A stretch of 64,000 nt of DNA from the NCBI RefSeq assembly GCF_022374935.2, contig NZ_CP092430.2:2914001-2978000 (forward strand), given 5' to 3'. The DNA is from Mycolicibacter virginiensis. Its GTDB lineage: Bacteria > Actinomycetota > Actinomycetes > Mycobacteriales > Mycobacteriaceae. The position numbers and the translations under genes are program-made. The notes below the pieces were generated by a model, which searched no databases, was not told the origin of the DNA, and saw only the letters and a program-made list of their open reading frames with translations. Positions 55,982 to 64,000 of the stretch are shown piece after piece; within the stretch, counting starts at the first letter, position 1; every line of letters begins with the position of its first letter.

Positions 55982-56487
55982 CCGACGCCGCCAACTGGAT
56001 CACCCAGTACGCCACTGCCTCACGGCGCCTGGTGAACGAGACGGGTGAGCTCATGCAGCAGGTCGACCACCAGATCCGCAACGGCACGTACGGTTCCGAA
56101 CACGTCGCCAAGACGGCCAACCAGCTTCTCAACCTGGGGATAGCCGCAAGCCTCGATTGGTCTCAGGCACTGTTCTCGTTCTGGAGCCCGCCGTCAACCG
56201 ATGCGGTGGAACTCTCCGAGTTCATCGAAGTCGAACCCGACAGCGACTACGAGCGAGTGCTGTCGGTCGCCGAAACCTTCCGCCGGCTTGGTGCTGAATC
56301 CGATGTGATCGGCGCGCAGTCACTGGTGTTCGTGCCGGGGATCTTGCGTGTCCACGCGGCCCGTTTCCGAATCGGTGTCAAAGGGCAGAACTATTACAGC
56401 GGCACGTATCGGGGCAGCGTCCAGCTCACCAGTGTGCGGGACGGGGTTTCGCGGCGCCACGAGATGGACGTCACCGTCGACCTGTGA
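55978..56487 (+). CDS. Unknown protein C: paralog-like partner of protein A (GTYRG motif)
   Basis: A 169-aa protein: an amphipathic helical N-half (QYATASRRLVNETGELMQQV, ANQLLNLGIAASLDWSQALF) reminiscent of phasins, and a beta-rich C-half with ARFRIGVKG and GTYRGSV starting at residue 142, 28 residues from the C-terminus, the same place as in protein A. It probably coats or scaffolds something, which is inference. AGGAGG precedes the ATG by 8 bases, and the ATG overlaps the previous stop by 4 bases. The next gene's GTG overlaps its stop by 4 bases. Confidence 0.78.
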   Translation: MTDAANWITQYATASRRLVNETGELMQQVDHQIRNGTYGSEHVAKTANQLLNLGIAASLDWSQALFSFWSPPSTDAVELSEFIEVEPDSDYERVLSVAETFRRLGAESDVIGAQSLVFVPGILRVHAARFRIGVKGQNYYSGTYRGSVQLTSVRDGVSRRHEMDVTVDL

Positions 56488-59400
56488 CCATGTCCGAGCC
56501 CCCGAACACGATCGACGAATTGCTTGATCACGCAGTGCAAGCAATCAACACCGGCGACCGTATGACCGCCAGTGCGCTGGCCGAGCAGGTGCTCACCATC
56601 GACGGGGACAATCAAGACGCCGAAGACCTGCTCGCCTCACCGGCGGTAGGCGGTGACGTACTTCGGCGGATGACAATACTTTTCGCCGATGTCGTGGATT
56701 CGACGGCGCTGTCCACCCGGATCGAGCCGGAAACCTACCGCACAGTGATCGGCCGCTACCGCCAGCAGGTCAACGCTGTTATCGACCGCTACGAGGGCCA
56801 CGTATCCTCCACCAAGGGTGACGGGCTGCTCGCGGTGTTCGGACATCCCAAAGCGCACGAGAACGACGTGCGGCGCGCGGTGCAGGCCGGTCTGGACATC
56901 ACCCGGGACGTGGCCGCGCTCAGCGAGCGAGTGCGATCGCGGTTCGGCTTCGACATCTCGGTCCGGGTGGGCGTGCACCGAGGTCTGGTCTATCTCGACG
57001 TAGCCCAAGACGACGTTTACGGGCTGGGCGCCAATCTGGCCGCCCGGGTCGCCGGTTTGGCTCCGCCGGGTTGCGTCGTGGTGTCCGCGGCGATCGCACC
57101 GCTGGTGGCCGGGCACTTCGAGCTCGATGCTCAGGCAGCCCAACCGGTCAAAGGCATCGACGAGCCGGTCGAACATTATCGCGTTATCGAGGAGCGCATC
57201 GGCCGGACTCGCACCCCGCTGCGTCCTCTGGTCGGCCGCGACCTCGAACTGGCACGCCTGCAGGATGCCTGGAATCAGGCCAAACAAGGCACGCTGACCG
57301 TTCCCGGGGTCTGCTTCAGTGGTGAGGCCGGCATGGGCAAGAGCCGGTTGGCTACCGCCGCAGCGGATCTGGCCGAGCAGGCCGGCAGACCGGCCCTCGC
57401 CCTGATCGGATCACCGTTTCAGGCCGACGCAGGTCTCTACCCGATCCGCGCCTTGCTGGAGCAACGGTGCGGGATCGAGCGGACCACCGCCCCGGCCGCC
57501 CGGATGCGACTACTCGAAGATGAGTTGCAGGCGCGGGGTTTTGAGCCGGCTGCCGCCGTCCCGCTATTGGCGCCGGTGTTGGGCATCGCGGCCGAGCACG
57601 GTTATCAACCAGTGCAGGCCGAGGGCACCAAGCTCTACCAGCAGATCATCGAGGCCATCGTCGGGTACCTGCATGCCTGTGCCGGTTCGGGTCCGGCGGT
57701 GGTACTGGCCGAGGACCTGCAGTGGTTCGATGCGTCGACACTCGACGTCATCGCGGCGCTACTCGGGGCCAACACCGGCAGGCTGCTCGTGGTTCTCACC
57801 GCGCGCGAGACGCGCCCGCTTCCCACCATAGCGGCGCACATCGAGGTGTTCGACCTCGCTCCGTTGACCCCGCAAGAGACCGACCAGCTGATCGCTACGT
57901 TGGATCCGGCATTGTCCGGTGACGAGCGGGCCGAGGTGAAGCGCCGCTGCGACGGTGTACCGCTATACATCGAGGAAGTGGTTGCCAAGTTCCACGAGCA
58001 GCCCACCGACGCAGCCGGGTGGGCGCGGGCGCCCGACGCGCTCTACGAGCCGCTGTTCTCACGGCTTCGGGCCAGCGACACCACCATTCAGGTCGTCGAG
58101 GCCGCCGCCACCATCGGCCGCGAATTTGACCGCGCCATCCTGGCCAGTGTCGTCGAGATGACCGAGACCGGCCTCGACGAAGCCATCCAGGCCTTGGCGG
58201 GCGCGCGCGTCTTCCTCCCGGCGGCCAAGGACCGCTGGCGCTTTCGTCACGAGTTGCTCCGTGAAGTCGCCTACGAGCTGCCACCTCCCAGCGTGCGCCG
58301 CACCCTGCACGGCCGGGCCGCTGACGCGATCGTCGCCACGTCGGACAACCCCGACTGGCACCTGGTGGCGCTGCACTATGAACACGCGCAACGCTTTGAC
58401 GCAGCTGCCGACGCCCACCGACGGGCAGCATCCGATGCCCGGCTTCGAGGCGCCATCAACGAGGCCCGCGCTAACCTGACCCGCGCCATCAGCCAGATCG
58501 AACGGGCGACACCCGCCCCGGTCCGTGACGGATGCGAGACCAACCTTCGCCTGGAACGTGCGTTTCTCACCACGGCGGTGAACGGACCCCTGTATCCCGA
58601 GGTCTCTGCAGATCTCGAGCGTTGCCTGCAGCTTGCCAACACCAGCCTGCGCGAGGAGGACCGTTCGGCAACCCTGGCCACCCTCTGGGCCTACTACCTG
58701 ACGCGAGGCGACCTCCGCCGATGCCTGCAACTCGCCAAGTCGAGCCGATTGGCCGGACAGAGCTGGTTTCGGTCCGCGTACGGCACCGCCGCATTGTTCG
58801 GCGGAGATTTCAACAACGCACGCTCGGCTCTGGAACTGGTCGCAGGCGTGCTCGCCGCCACCAACATCGACTATGAATCGGTGTATTACATCCCCTGTGA
58901 CCCGATCACCTCGGTGCATACACATCTGGCGCTGACCCGCTTCGTCCAGGGTGATCTCGCCGGCGCCGAAGACCAGCTGGCTGCGACGGTGCGTCGGGTG
59001 GCCCGTCTCGGTTTCCCGCAGGGCCCTTTCAGCCTTGGCTACCAACGGTTCTACCAGATCTGGATGGCCATCGAGACCGGGCAACTGGACCTCGCCACCG
59101 ACATCGCCGACGAATCCGCGGTGCAGGTGGAGCGTCATGGCTTCGAGTACGCGGCGATGTTGGTAGCCATCCAACGGGCCACCATCCGCGCCGTGTCGGC
59201 GCTATCTGTCTGCGGAGGCCATCCGGGCGCGTTACAGCCTCACATCGACGCAATGTCAAGGATCGTCGAACAATTCGGCGAAACCGAATGGAACATCTTC
59301 GCCAGCTTCTACCACGCGGTCCTCGCGCGGCTGTTGATCGCCGCGGGCCGGACACAACCGGCACGCGAAAGCCTCACCGCGGCGCTGCAAGCGGCTGACG

Positions 59401-59666
59401 ACACCGGCGTGAACTTCTACCGCGCGGAGCTGTTTCGGTTACGCGCGCAGACTCTCGACGATGCCGATGCGCACGAGGCTGACCTGTGCGAGGCAATCTC
59501 GACGGCGCGTGCGCAGGGCGCGACGATCTTCGAATTACGTGCCGCGATGGACGACGTCGAAATGCGCGGCGAAACCGCAACTGGAGCACTGCAAGACGCG
59601 ATCAACCGGCTTCCGGTCGACAGTGCCTGGCCGGAGCTCAGCCGGGCGCGGGCGCTGATCAGGTGA
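56484..59666 (+). CDS. Class III adenylate/guanylate cyclase fused to STAND-type ATPase and TPR domain
   Basis: A 1060-aa soluble protein. The class III cyclase domain (residues 60-215) has both metal Asp residues in LFADVVDST, the substrate Lys and metal Asp in KGDG (about 111), and the transition-state Asn/Arg in NLAARVAG, so it should be active. An AAA/NACHT-like ATPase follows, with GEAGMGKSRL at about 279 and VVLAEDLQWFDAS as Walker B. The last 400 residues are TPR-like helices. This layout is common for mycobacterial cyclases, but there the C-terminal HTH is often present; none is seen here. GTG at 56484 is coupled to the previous gene; ATG at 56490 is the alternative. Confidence 0.9.
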   Translation: MTMSEPPNTIDELLDHAVQAINTGDRMTASALAEQVLTIDGDNQDAEDLLASPAVGGDVLRRMTILFADVVDSTALSTRIEPETYRTVIGRYRQQVNAVIDRYEGHVSSTKGDGLLAVFGHPKAHENDVRRAVQAGLDITRDVAALSERVRSRFGFDISVRVGVHRGLVYLDVAQDDVYGLGANLAARVAGLAPPGCVVVSAAIAPLVAGHFELDAQAAQPVKGIDEPVEHYRVIEERIGRTRTPLRPLVGRDLELARLQDAWNQAKQGTLTVPGVCFSGEAGMGKSRLATAAADLAEQAGRPALALIGSPFQADAGLYPIRALLEQRCGIERTTAPAARMRLLEDELQARGFEPAAAVPLLAPVLGIAAEHGYQPVQAEGTKLYQQIIEAIVGYLHACAGSGPAVVLAEDLQWFDASTLDVIAALLGANTGRLLVVLTARETRPLPTIAAHIEVFDLAPLTPQETDQLIATLDPALSGDERAEVKRRCDGVPLYIEEVVAKFHEQPTDAAGWARAPDALYEPLFSRLRASDTTIQVVEAAATIGREFDRAILASVVEMTETGLDEAIQALAGARVFLPAAKDRWRFRHELLREVAYELPPPSVRRTLHGRAADAIVATSDNPDWHLVALHYEHAQRFDAAADAHRRAASDARLRGAINEARANLTRAISQIERATPAPVRDGCETNLRLERAFLTTAVNGPLYPEVSADLERCLQLANTSLREEDRSATLATLWAYYLTRGDLRRCLQLAKSSRLAGQSWFRSAYGTAALFGGDFNNARSALELVAGVLAATNIDYESVYYIPCDPITSVHTHLALTRFVQGDLAGAEDQLAATVRRVARLGFPQGPFSLGYQRFYQIWMAIETGQLDLATDIADESAVQVERHGFEYAAMLVAIQRATIRAVSALSVCGGHPGALQPHIDAMSRIVEQFGETEWNIFASFYHAVLARLLIAAGRTQPARESLTAALQAADDTGVNFYRAELFRLRAQTLDDADAHEADLCEAISTARAQGATIFELRAAMDDVEMRGETATGALQDAINRLPVDSAWPELSRARALIR

Positions 59667-61741
59667 GCCGAACCGGAGGCGGCGTCGCCATCCTGGGCGG
59701 CGGCATGGCCGGATTGAGCGCCGCGTGGCGGCTGAGTGAACCCGGTTGGCGTGACCGCTTCGACTCCATCACCGTCTACCAGCGCGGCTGGCGACTTGGC
59801 GGCAAGGCCGCGTCCAGCCGAGGCCCGCACGGACGTGTGGAGGAGCACGGACTGCATGTTTGGCTGGGCTGCTACCAGAACGCCTTCCGGCTGCTTCGCG
59901 AGTGTTACGCCGAACTCGACCGGGCCACAACCGATCCGATGGCGCCGTTGGCCACCTGGGACCAGGCGTTGATTCCGGCGGACAACGTCGGGGTCGCCGA
60001 TAAGTTCGGCGACGACTGGCTGACCTGGCTGGCCACCTTCACCGCCAACGACGGTCTGCCTGGCGAGCCGGGCAGTACCGGGCGCGAGATGACGGTGATC
60101 GAGTTCACCCGCCGGGCAGTCCAACTGGTATGTGACTTCGCCCAGTCGCAGCGCGCGACCGCATCGACCGGATTAACGTTGTCCACCTCCCCCGATCCGC
60201 CGCGGAACGCGAGATTGAGCGAGACGATCGTTGACGCCGCCCTCGCTGTCGTGGCCGTACTGGCCGAACCTCGGGCGACGCATCTCACGGTTCCCCAACT
60301 GATCGACGATGCCCTGCTGGCCGTGCGAGCGGCACTCGACTACGACCATCGGCCCGACCACAGGCGTTACTGGCTCCTGCTGTCGATGATGACCGCCGTG
60401 ATCCGCGGCGTCCTGGCCGACAATCTGGTCACCGACCCCCGGGGTTTCCGGTCGATCAACGACGAAGACTTCATCGCCTGGCTGCTGCGGCACGGGGCAC
60501 ATCCCGACGTCGGTGATTTCGCGCTGGTCCGGGGCCTGTACGACCTTGTCTTCGGCTATGCGGACGCGGATCCGCAGCGGCCGGCGTTCGGGGCGGGTCT
60601 CGCCGTCCTCATGACCGGTTCGGCGCTCTTCAGTCACCAGGGCGCGATCTTCTGGAAGATGACCGCCGGGATGGGCGATGTCGTCATAGCTCCGCTGTAT
60701 CAGGCGTTGCGGCAACGCGGTGTCGAGTTCGAGTTCTTCCACCGCCTCGATGCGCTGCACCTCGACGACCGGCGGCAGGCGGTCGATGCGGTCACGCTGG
60801 CCCGGCAGGTGTGCCTCGCAGACGACCGCACCCACTATGAGCCGCTGACCACGGTGCGCGGACTGCCGGTGTTTCCCAGCAGCCCGCTGACCGACCAACT
60901 GTCCGCACCCGATCAGATCCCAACCGGCGGTTGGCATGCGCTGGAAACGCATTGGTCGGACCACACCGACGTCGAGCCCCGGGTGCTGCGCCGCGGCGTC
61001 GACTTCGAACACGTCGTCCTGGCCGTATCCCTGGGCATGCTGTCGGAGGTCGCCGCAGAACTGATCCAAGACCGGCCGGAGTGGGGGCGAATGACCGCGC
61101 AGGTGCGCACCGTCGCCACCCAGGCCTTCCAGATCTGGTTGCGCCCGGACGAACCGACCCTGGGCTGGCACGATCCAGGCGTGACGCTCAGTGCCTACGT
61201 CCCCCCATTCGAGACGTGGGCCTCCATGCCACAGACGCTGTGGGCCGAGGACTGGCCCGAACACGACCGCCCCGGCACAGTGGCCTACTTCTGCGGCACC
61301 CTGGACGCGGCATGGCCCACCGACGAGTCCGGCCCCGGTTATCTGCACCGCCATCAGCAGCGGGTACGGCGGCAGGCCGTCGACCACCTCGACCATCACC
61401 TGTATCGGTTCTTTCCCAACGCCGTCAGCGAAGCGGGGTTCGACTGGCACCTGCTCAGTGGAGTCAACGGCGAACGCGGCGGTGCGGCGCTGAACACCCA
61501 ACACGTCAGCGTCAACGTCGATCCCTCCGACCGGTACGTGCAGTCCATTCCCGGCACCGACCGTTACCGACTGCGCGCCGACGAAAGCGGTTACGACAAC
61601 CTGGTTCTGGCCGGCGATTGGACCGATTCAGGAATCAACGCCGGGTGTATCGAGGCGGCTGTCATGTCAGGGCTGCAGGCCGCGAACGCCGTCGCGGGTC
61701 GCCACCGCTTTCACCGCATCGGCGGTTGGTATCTGCCCTGA
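59663..61741 (+). CDS. FAD-dependent desaturase/amine-oxidase-like protein
   Basis: A 692-aa flavoprotein. The N-terminal Rossmann motif is VAILGGGMAGLSAAWRL (Gly12, Gly14, Gly17), followed by RGWRLGGKAASSRGPHG and the HGLHVWLGCYQNAFRLL block of the phytoene desaturase/hydroxysqualene dehydroxylase relatives. The C-terminal FAD motif is AGDWTDSGINAGCIEAAVMSG at about 650. It is about 200 residues longer than carotenoid desaturases, the extra being inserted between 130 and 300. With the nearby polyprenyl synthetase, an isoprenoid substrate is plausible. GTG start overlaps the cyclase stop by 4 bases. Confidence 0.85.
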   Translation: MSRTGGGVAILGGGMAGLSAAWRLSEPGWRDRFDSITVYQRGWRLGGKAASSRGPHGRVEEHGLHVWLGCYQNAFRLLRECYAELDRATTDPMAPLATWDQALIPADNVGVADKFGDDWLTWLATFTANDGLPGEPGSTGREMTVIEFTRRAVQLVCDFAQSQRATASTGLTLSTSPDPPRNARLSETIVDAALAVVAVLAEPRATHLTVPQLIDDALLAVRAALDYDHRPDHRRYWLLLSMMTAVIRGVLADNLVTDPRGFRSINDEDFIAWLLRHGAHPDVGDFALVRGLYDLVFGYADADPQRPAFGAGLAVLMTGSALFSHQGAIFWKMTAGMGDVVIAPLYQALRQRGVEFEFFHRLDALHLDDRRQAVDAVTLARQVCLADDRTHYEPLTTVRGLPVFPSSPLTDQLSAPDQIPTGGWHALETHWSDHTDVEPRVLRRGVDFEHVVLAVSLGMLSEVAAELIQDRPEWGRMTAQVRTVATQAFQIWLRPDEPTLGWHDPGVTLSAYVPPFETWASMPQTLWAEDWPEHDRPGTVAYFCGTLDAAWPTDESGPGYLHRHQQRVRRQAVDHLDHHLYRFFPNAVSEAGFDWHLLSGVNGERGGAALNTQHVSVNVDPSDRYVQSIPGTDRYRLRADESGYDNLVLAGDWTDSGINAGCIEAAVMSGLQAANAVAGRHRFHRIGGWYLP

Positions 61742-61744
61742 ATG

Positions 61745-62443
61745 TCAGCCGTTGGGCACTTTCGCAGCGATCTGACCAGCGATGACCACCGCGGTGTCCT
61801 TGGGATCCGCACTGCAGGTGTTGACGTCGATCACGACGTTGTTGGCCACGGTCAGCGCCCGCCCGCAGGCCCAGCTCACGTCGTTGCCCGCATTTTCTTG
61901 GGTCGCGACGGTACTCAGCATGCCGTCGACGTTGACGATCGGACCGGCGGTCCAGATGGTGCCGCTCTGCAGATGGCTGTACTCGTGGCAGGCCGGCCAT
62001 TGCCGGGCGGCAGTGGCGAAGAACGCGGCGGCCTGCTTGGCCGACGGGAACGCGACGACGGCCTGTTCGGCGAAGTGCTCGAAATCGTCGCCCTCGCTGA
62101 GCGCCTGTTCGCGCACGCCGGAGTAGCCGCTGCCGGCGTATACCGGCTCCTGAGCCGCGCCGTCGATGGCCAGACACTCTTGAGGTTGCATGGTGGCGCT
62201 GTCGTCCGAGAGGGCGAAGTGGGTGCGGGTGACGGCCATATCGGTCGCCTCCATGATCGAGTTGACCTGCTCGGGGGCGAGTAACAGAGCGCGCAGACCG
62301 TCCTCGGCGATAGGCGCGGCCGTCATGGTGGTGGCGGGCACCGTCGAGGTGGGGTTCGGCAGGACCTTGAGTTCGTGACTCCCACAGCCGGCAGACACCG
62401 CAGCGCCCGCGGCAACAAGCACCCATGCAGCAGAAACCCGCAT
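61745..62443 (-). CDS. PknH-like sensor-domain lipoprotein
   Basis: A 232-aa lipoprotein. The signal peptide ends at Cys20 (VSAGCGS). A Pro/Thr-rich linker leads to a PknH-type extracellular sensor domain, with four Cys (PQECLAID, QWPACHEY, SWACGRAL, VNTCSADP) that in PknH form two disulfides. Related mycobacterial lipoproteins (LppH-like) bind unknown ligands at the envelope. ATG at 62443. It converges on the FAD gene with a 3-base gap between the stop codons. Confidence 0.85.
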   Translation of the reverse strand: MRVSAAWVLVAAGAAVSAGCGSHELKVLPNPTSTVPATTMTAAPIAEDGLRALLLAPEQVNSIMEATDMAVTRTHFALSDDSATMQPQECLAIDGAAQEPVYAGSGYSGVREQALSEGDDFEHFAEQAVVAFPSAKQAAAFFATAARQWPACHEYSHLQSGTIWTAGPIVNVDGMLSTVATQENAGNDVSWACGRALTVANNVVIDVNTCSADPKDTAVVIAGQIAAKVPNG

Positions 62444-62666
62444 ACGATCACCCCGACATCCCCGACCCGGATCGGTACGCCAGTCATCAGCGCTGCCGAT
62501 CAGCTCCCGGTCGCCACCCTAGCGCCGTCCGGGAAGCTTCGCCGGTGGCGCCGGTTCGTTGGCTCTCGACGTTTACGCCGTAAGCCCCGACGGGTATGCC
62601 GCACCAAGGCCGCTGCGCAGGAGCCACGCGAGCGCGCCAGTGATCCCACCAGCGATAGGGGGCCCA

Positions 62667-63392
62667 GTGTTGCTACGGAAGATCGCGCGTCCACTGCTCG
62701 CGGCAGCGTTTATCGGTCAAGGCGTGGAGGCCCTGCGCCGGCCGCAGCAAGCCGGGCAGGCGGCCCGTCCAGCGCTCGACGGACTCAAGCAGTTGCCCGG
62801 CGAGATAGCGGCCAAGGTGCCGTCCGACGTCGAAGCATTCGCCAAGGCCAACGCGCTGGCGCAGGTCGGCGGCGGCGTCTTGCTGGCAACCGGCAAGCTG
62901 CCACGCATTTCCGCCGCAGTACTGGCGTGCACGGTCATCCCGGGCAGCGCCGGAGCGCACATGTTCTGGACGGAGCCCGACCCGCAACGCAGGGCTGAAC
63001 AACGCAAAGCGTTCTTGACCGACGTCAGCCTGATCGGCGGGTTGATGATCGCGGCCGCCGACACCGGGGGAAGACCTTCACTGGGCTGGCGGGCCCGGCG
63101 CGCGTATCGTCGAGCAGCCGACGCCTTGCCCACCACCTCCGGCGACGCCGCGCTGGAGACGGTCGGCGAAAAGGTCAGCGCGGGCTTGCAGGCCGGCGTG
63201 GAACACGGTCGCGAACTCGCCGAGCTGGTGGGCGAAAAGGCCGGACCGTTACTGGAGTCGGCCGGCGAACGGGGAGCTCAGCTCGCGGAAGTCGCCGCCG
63301 ACCGCGGAACCGAACTGGCGCAGGCGGCCCGCGAAGGCGCGACCACACTCGCGGACAGCGCCCGCCGCCGTATTCGCTCGCACCACTGGTAG
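62667..63392 (+). CDS. DoxX-family membrane protein with C-terminal helical tail
   Basis: A 241-aa protein. The N-terminal half is DoxX-like with four hydrophobic helices (RPLLAAAFIGQGVEALRRP, LAQVGGGVLLATGKLP, RISAAVLACTVIPGSAGAHMF, DVSLIGGLMIAAADTGG). The C-terminal 90 residues are an Ala/Glu-rich coiled-coil tail (GERGAQLAEVAADRGTELAQ). DoxX proteins sit in the membrane and some act with SseA/SodA in redox defence. GTG at 62667 follows AGGGGG; an upstream TTG is possible. Confidence 0.8.
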   Translation: MLLRKIARPLLAAAFIGQGVEALRRPQQAGQAARPALDGLKQLPGEIAAKVPSDVEAFAKANALAQVGGGVLLATGKLPRISAAVLACTVIPGSAGAHMFWTEPDPQRRAEQRKAFLTDVSLIGGLMIAAADTGGRPSLGWRARRAYRRAADALPTTSGDAALETVGEKVSAGLQAGVEHGRELAELVGEKAGPLLESAGERGAQLAEVAADRGTELAQAAREGATTLADSARRRIRSHHW

Positions 63393-63396
63393 GCCG

Positions 63397-64000
63397 TCAC
63401 GCGGGGCCGGCTAGCACCCGCCGGCGCAGCTCGGCCACCAGATCCCCGCGCTCCCCTATTCTGACCCGACTCAATCCGAGCCAGGACGCCATCGACCACA
63501 GTTCGGTGGCCAGTGCCTGCGCCACCCGTTCGCGCGACTGTCCCACTTCGGCGAACGCCCCGACGACGTGCAGTGCACCCTGTTGCCGATCGGCCTTGAG
63601 GTCCACCCGGCCGACCAGTTGCCCGTCCAGCAGGAATGGCCACACGTAGTAGCCGTACTGGCGTTTCGGCGCCGGGGTATAGATCTCGATGCGATAAAAG
63701 AAGTCGAACAACCGCTGCACCCGCGGCCGGAAGAAGATCAGCGGATCGAACGGGCACAGCAATGCGGTGCCGCGATCGGTTCGCGGAATCGACTGCCCGG
63801 CACGCAGATAGGCCGGGGCATCCCAGCCGTCGACGGCGACCGGTTCCAAGTCGCCGGCGGCAACCAACTTCGCGATCGCCGGTTTGACCTGGGCGGCCGA
63901 CAGCCGGAAGTAGTCCCGCAGGTCGGCCTCGGTGGCAACACCCAGGGCGCCGGCGGCGCGGCGGACCAGCTCGCGGATCGCCTCGTCGTCATCGACCTCG
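63397..64000 (-). CDS. Winged-helix YcaQ-like protein (HTH_42), C-terminal part, start beyond window
   Basis: The frame is open to the right edge. About 200 C-terminal residues are visible. The edge segment DDDEAIRELVRRAAGALGVA and ATEADLRDYFRLSA is the first winged helix, and LLCPFDPLIFFRPRVQRLF, QYGYYVWPFLLDGQLVGRVD and DLKADRQQG are hallmarks of the YcaQ/AlkX family, whose best studied members unhook DNA interstrand crosslinks (motif QxQ or QxD lies upstream and is not in view). Confidence 0.88.
   Translation of the reverse strand, partial: EVDDDEAIRELVRRAAGALGVATEADLRDYFRLSAAQVKPAIAKLVAAGDLEPVAVDGWDAPAYLRAGQSIPRTDRGTALLCPFDPLIFFRPRVQRLFDFFYRIEIYTPAPKRQYGYYVWPFLLDGQLVGRVDLKADRQQGALHVVGAFAEVGQSRERVAQALATELWSMASWLGLSRVRIGERGDLVAELRRRVLAGPA

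Overview
The window is a high-GC actinobacterial chromosome segment, almost certainly from a non-tuberculous Mycobacterium (sensu lato). From memory of the M. tuberculosis map, it follows the Rv2703-Rv2754c backbone: sigA (cut by the left edge), yihY/DUF3039/DUF3099, sigB, ideR, sthA, PAC2, nitrobindin, nrdR, chiZ, lexA, LGFP protein, fadE20, hflX, dapF, miaA, DMT transporter, DUF349, miaB, recX, recA (no intein), DUF3046, glycosyltransferase, ephG, pspA, clgR, pgsA3, argA, ftsK, ABM/SDR/methyltransferase, rnj, dapA, thyX. The species cannot be named from sequence alone.

Several modules appear inserted relative to that backbone: an O-methyltransferase after sigA, a DUF1348 gene 2 bases behind lexA, an RhlE-type DEAD-box helicase before fadE20, a second DMT transporter, an SRPBCC/catalase-fold-like pair, a gluABCD glutamate-type ABC operon, a DUF2236 (MpaB/Lcp-like) oxygenase with a divergent TetR, a DUF421 gene, and a WS/DGAT acyltransferase.

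The right end (52.7-61.7 kb) is the least explained part. A divergent promoter region at 54467-54583 drives a two-gene operon leftward (a small protein, then a polyprenyl synthetase) and a four-gene operon rightward (unknown 465-aa protein, small protein, class III nucleotide cyclase fused to a STAND-type ATPase, 692-aa FAD desaturase-like enzyme). Every junction inside both operons is a 4-base stop/start overlap. The two small proteins look like paralogs: each has a helical, Trp-containing N-half and a C-terminal beta domain with GTYRG placed 28 residues from the C-terminus. I propose this as a candidate undescribed isoprenoid-modifying system under cyclase/ATPase control. It is followed by a PknH-like sensor lipoprotein, a DoxX-type membrane protein and a YcaQ-type winged-helix protein cut by the right edge.

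Regulation is unusually legible. Two ECF (SigE/SigH-type) promoters precede sigB and clgR; LexA boxes precede recA and fill the chiZ-lexA gap; at least fourteen genes have a TANNNT hexamer 6-8 bases before an ATG/GTG, the layout of mycobacterial leaderless transcripts. These hexamers fix several starts (thyX, argA, pgsA3, ephG, DUF5313, tetR). A dispersed 56-57-bp intergenic repeat occurs once at 6.3 kb, five times in tandem at 24.0-24.3 kb and about 2.5 times at 41.2-41.3 kb. No tRNA, rRNA, CRISPR array or transposase was seen.
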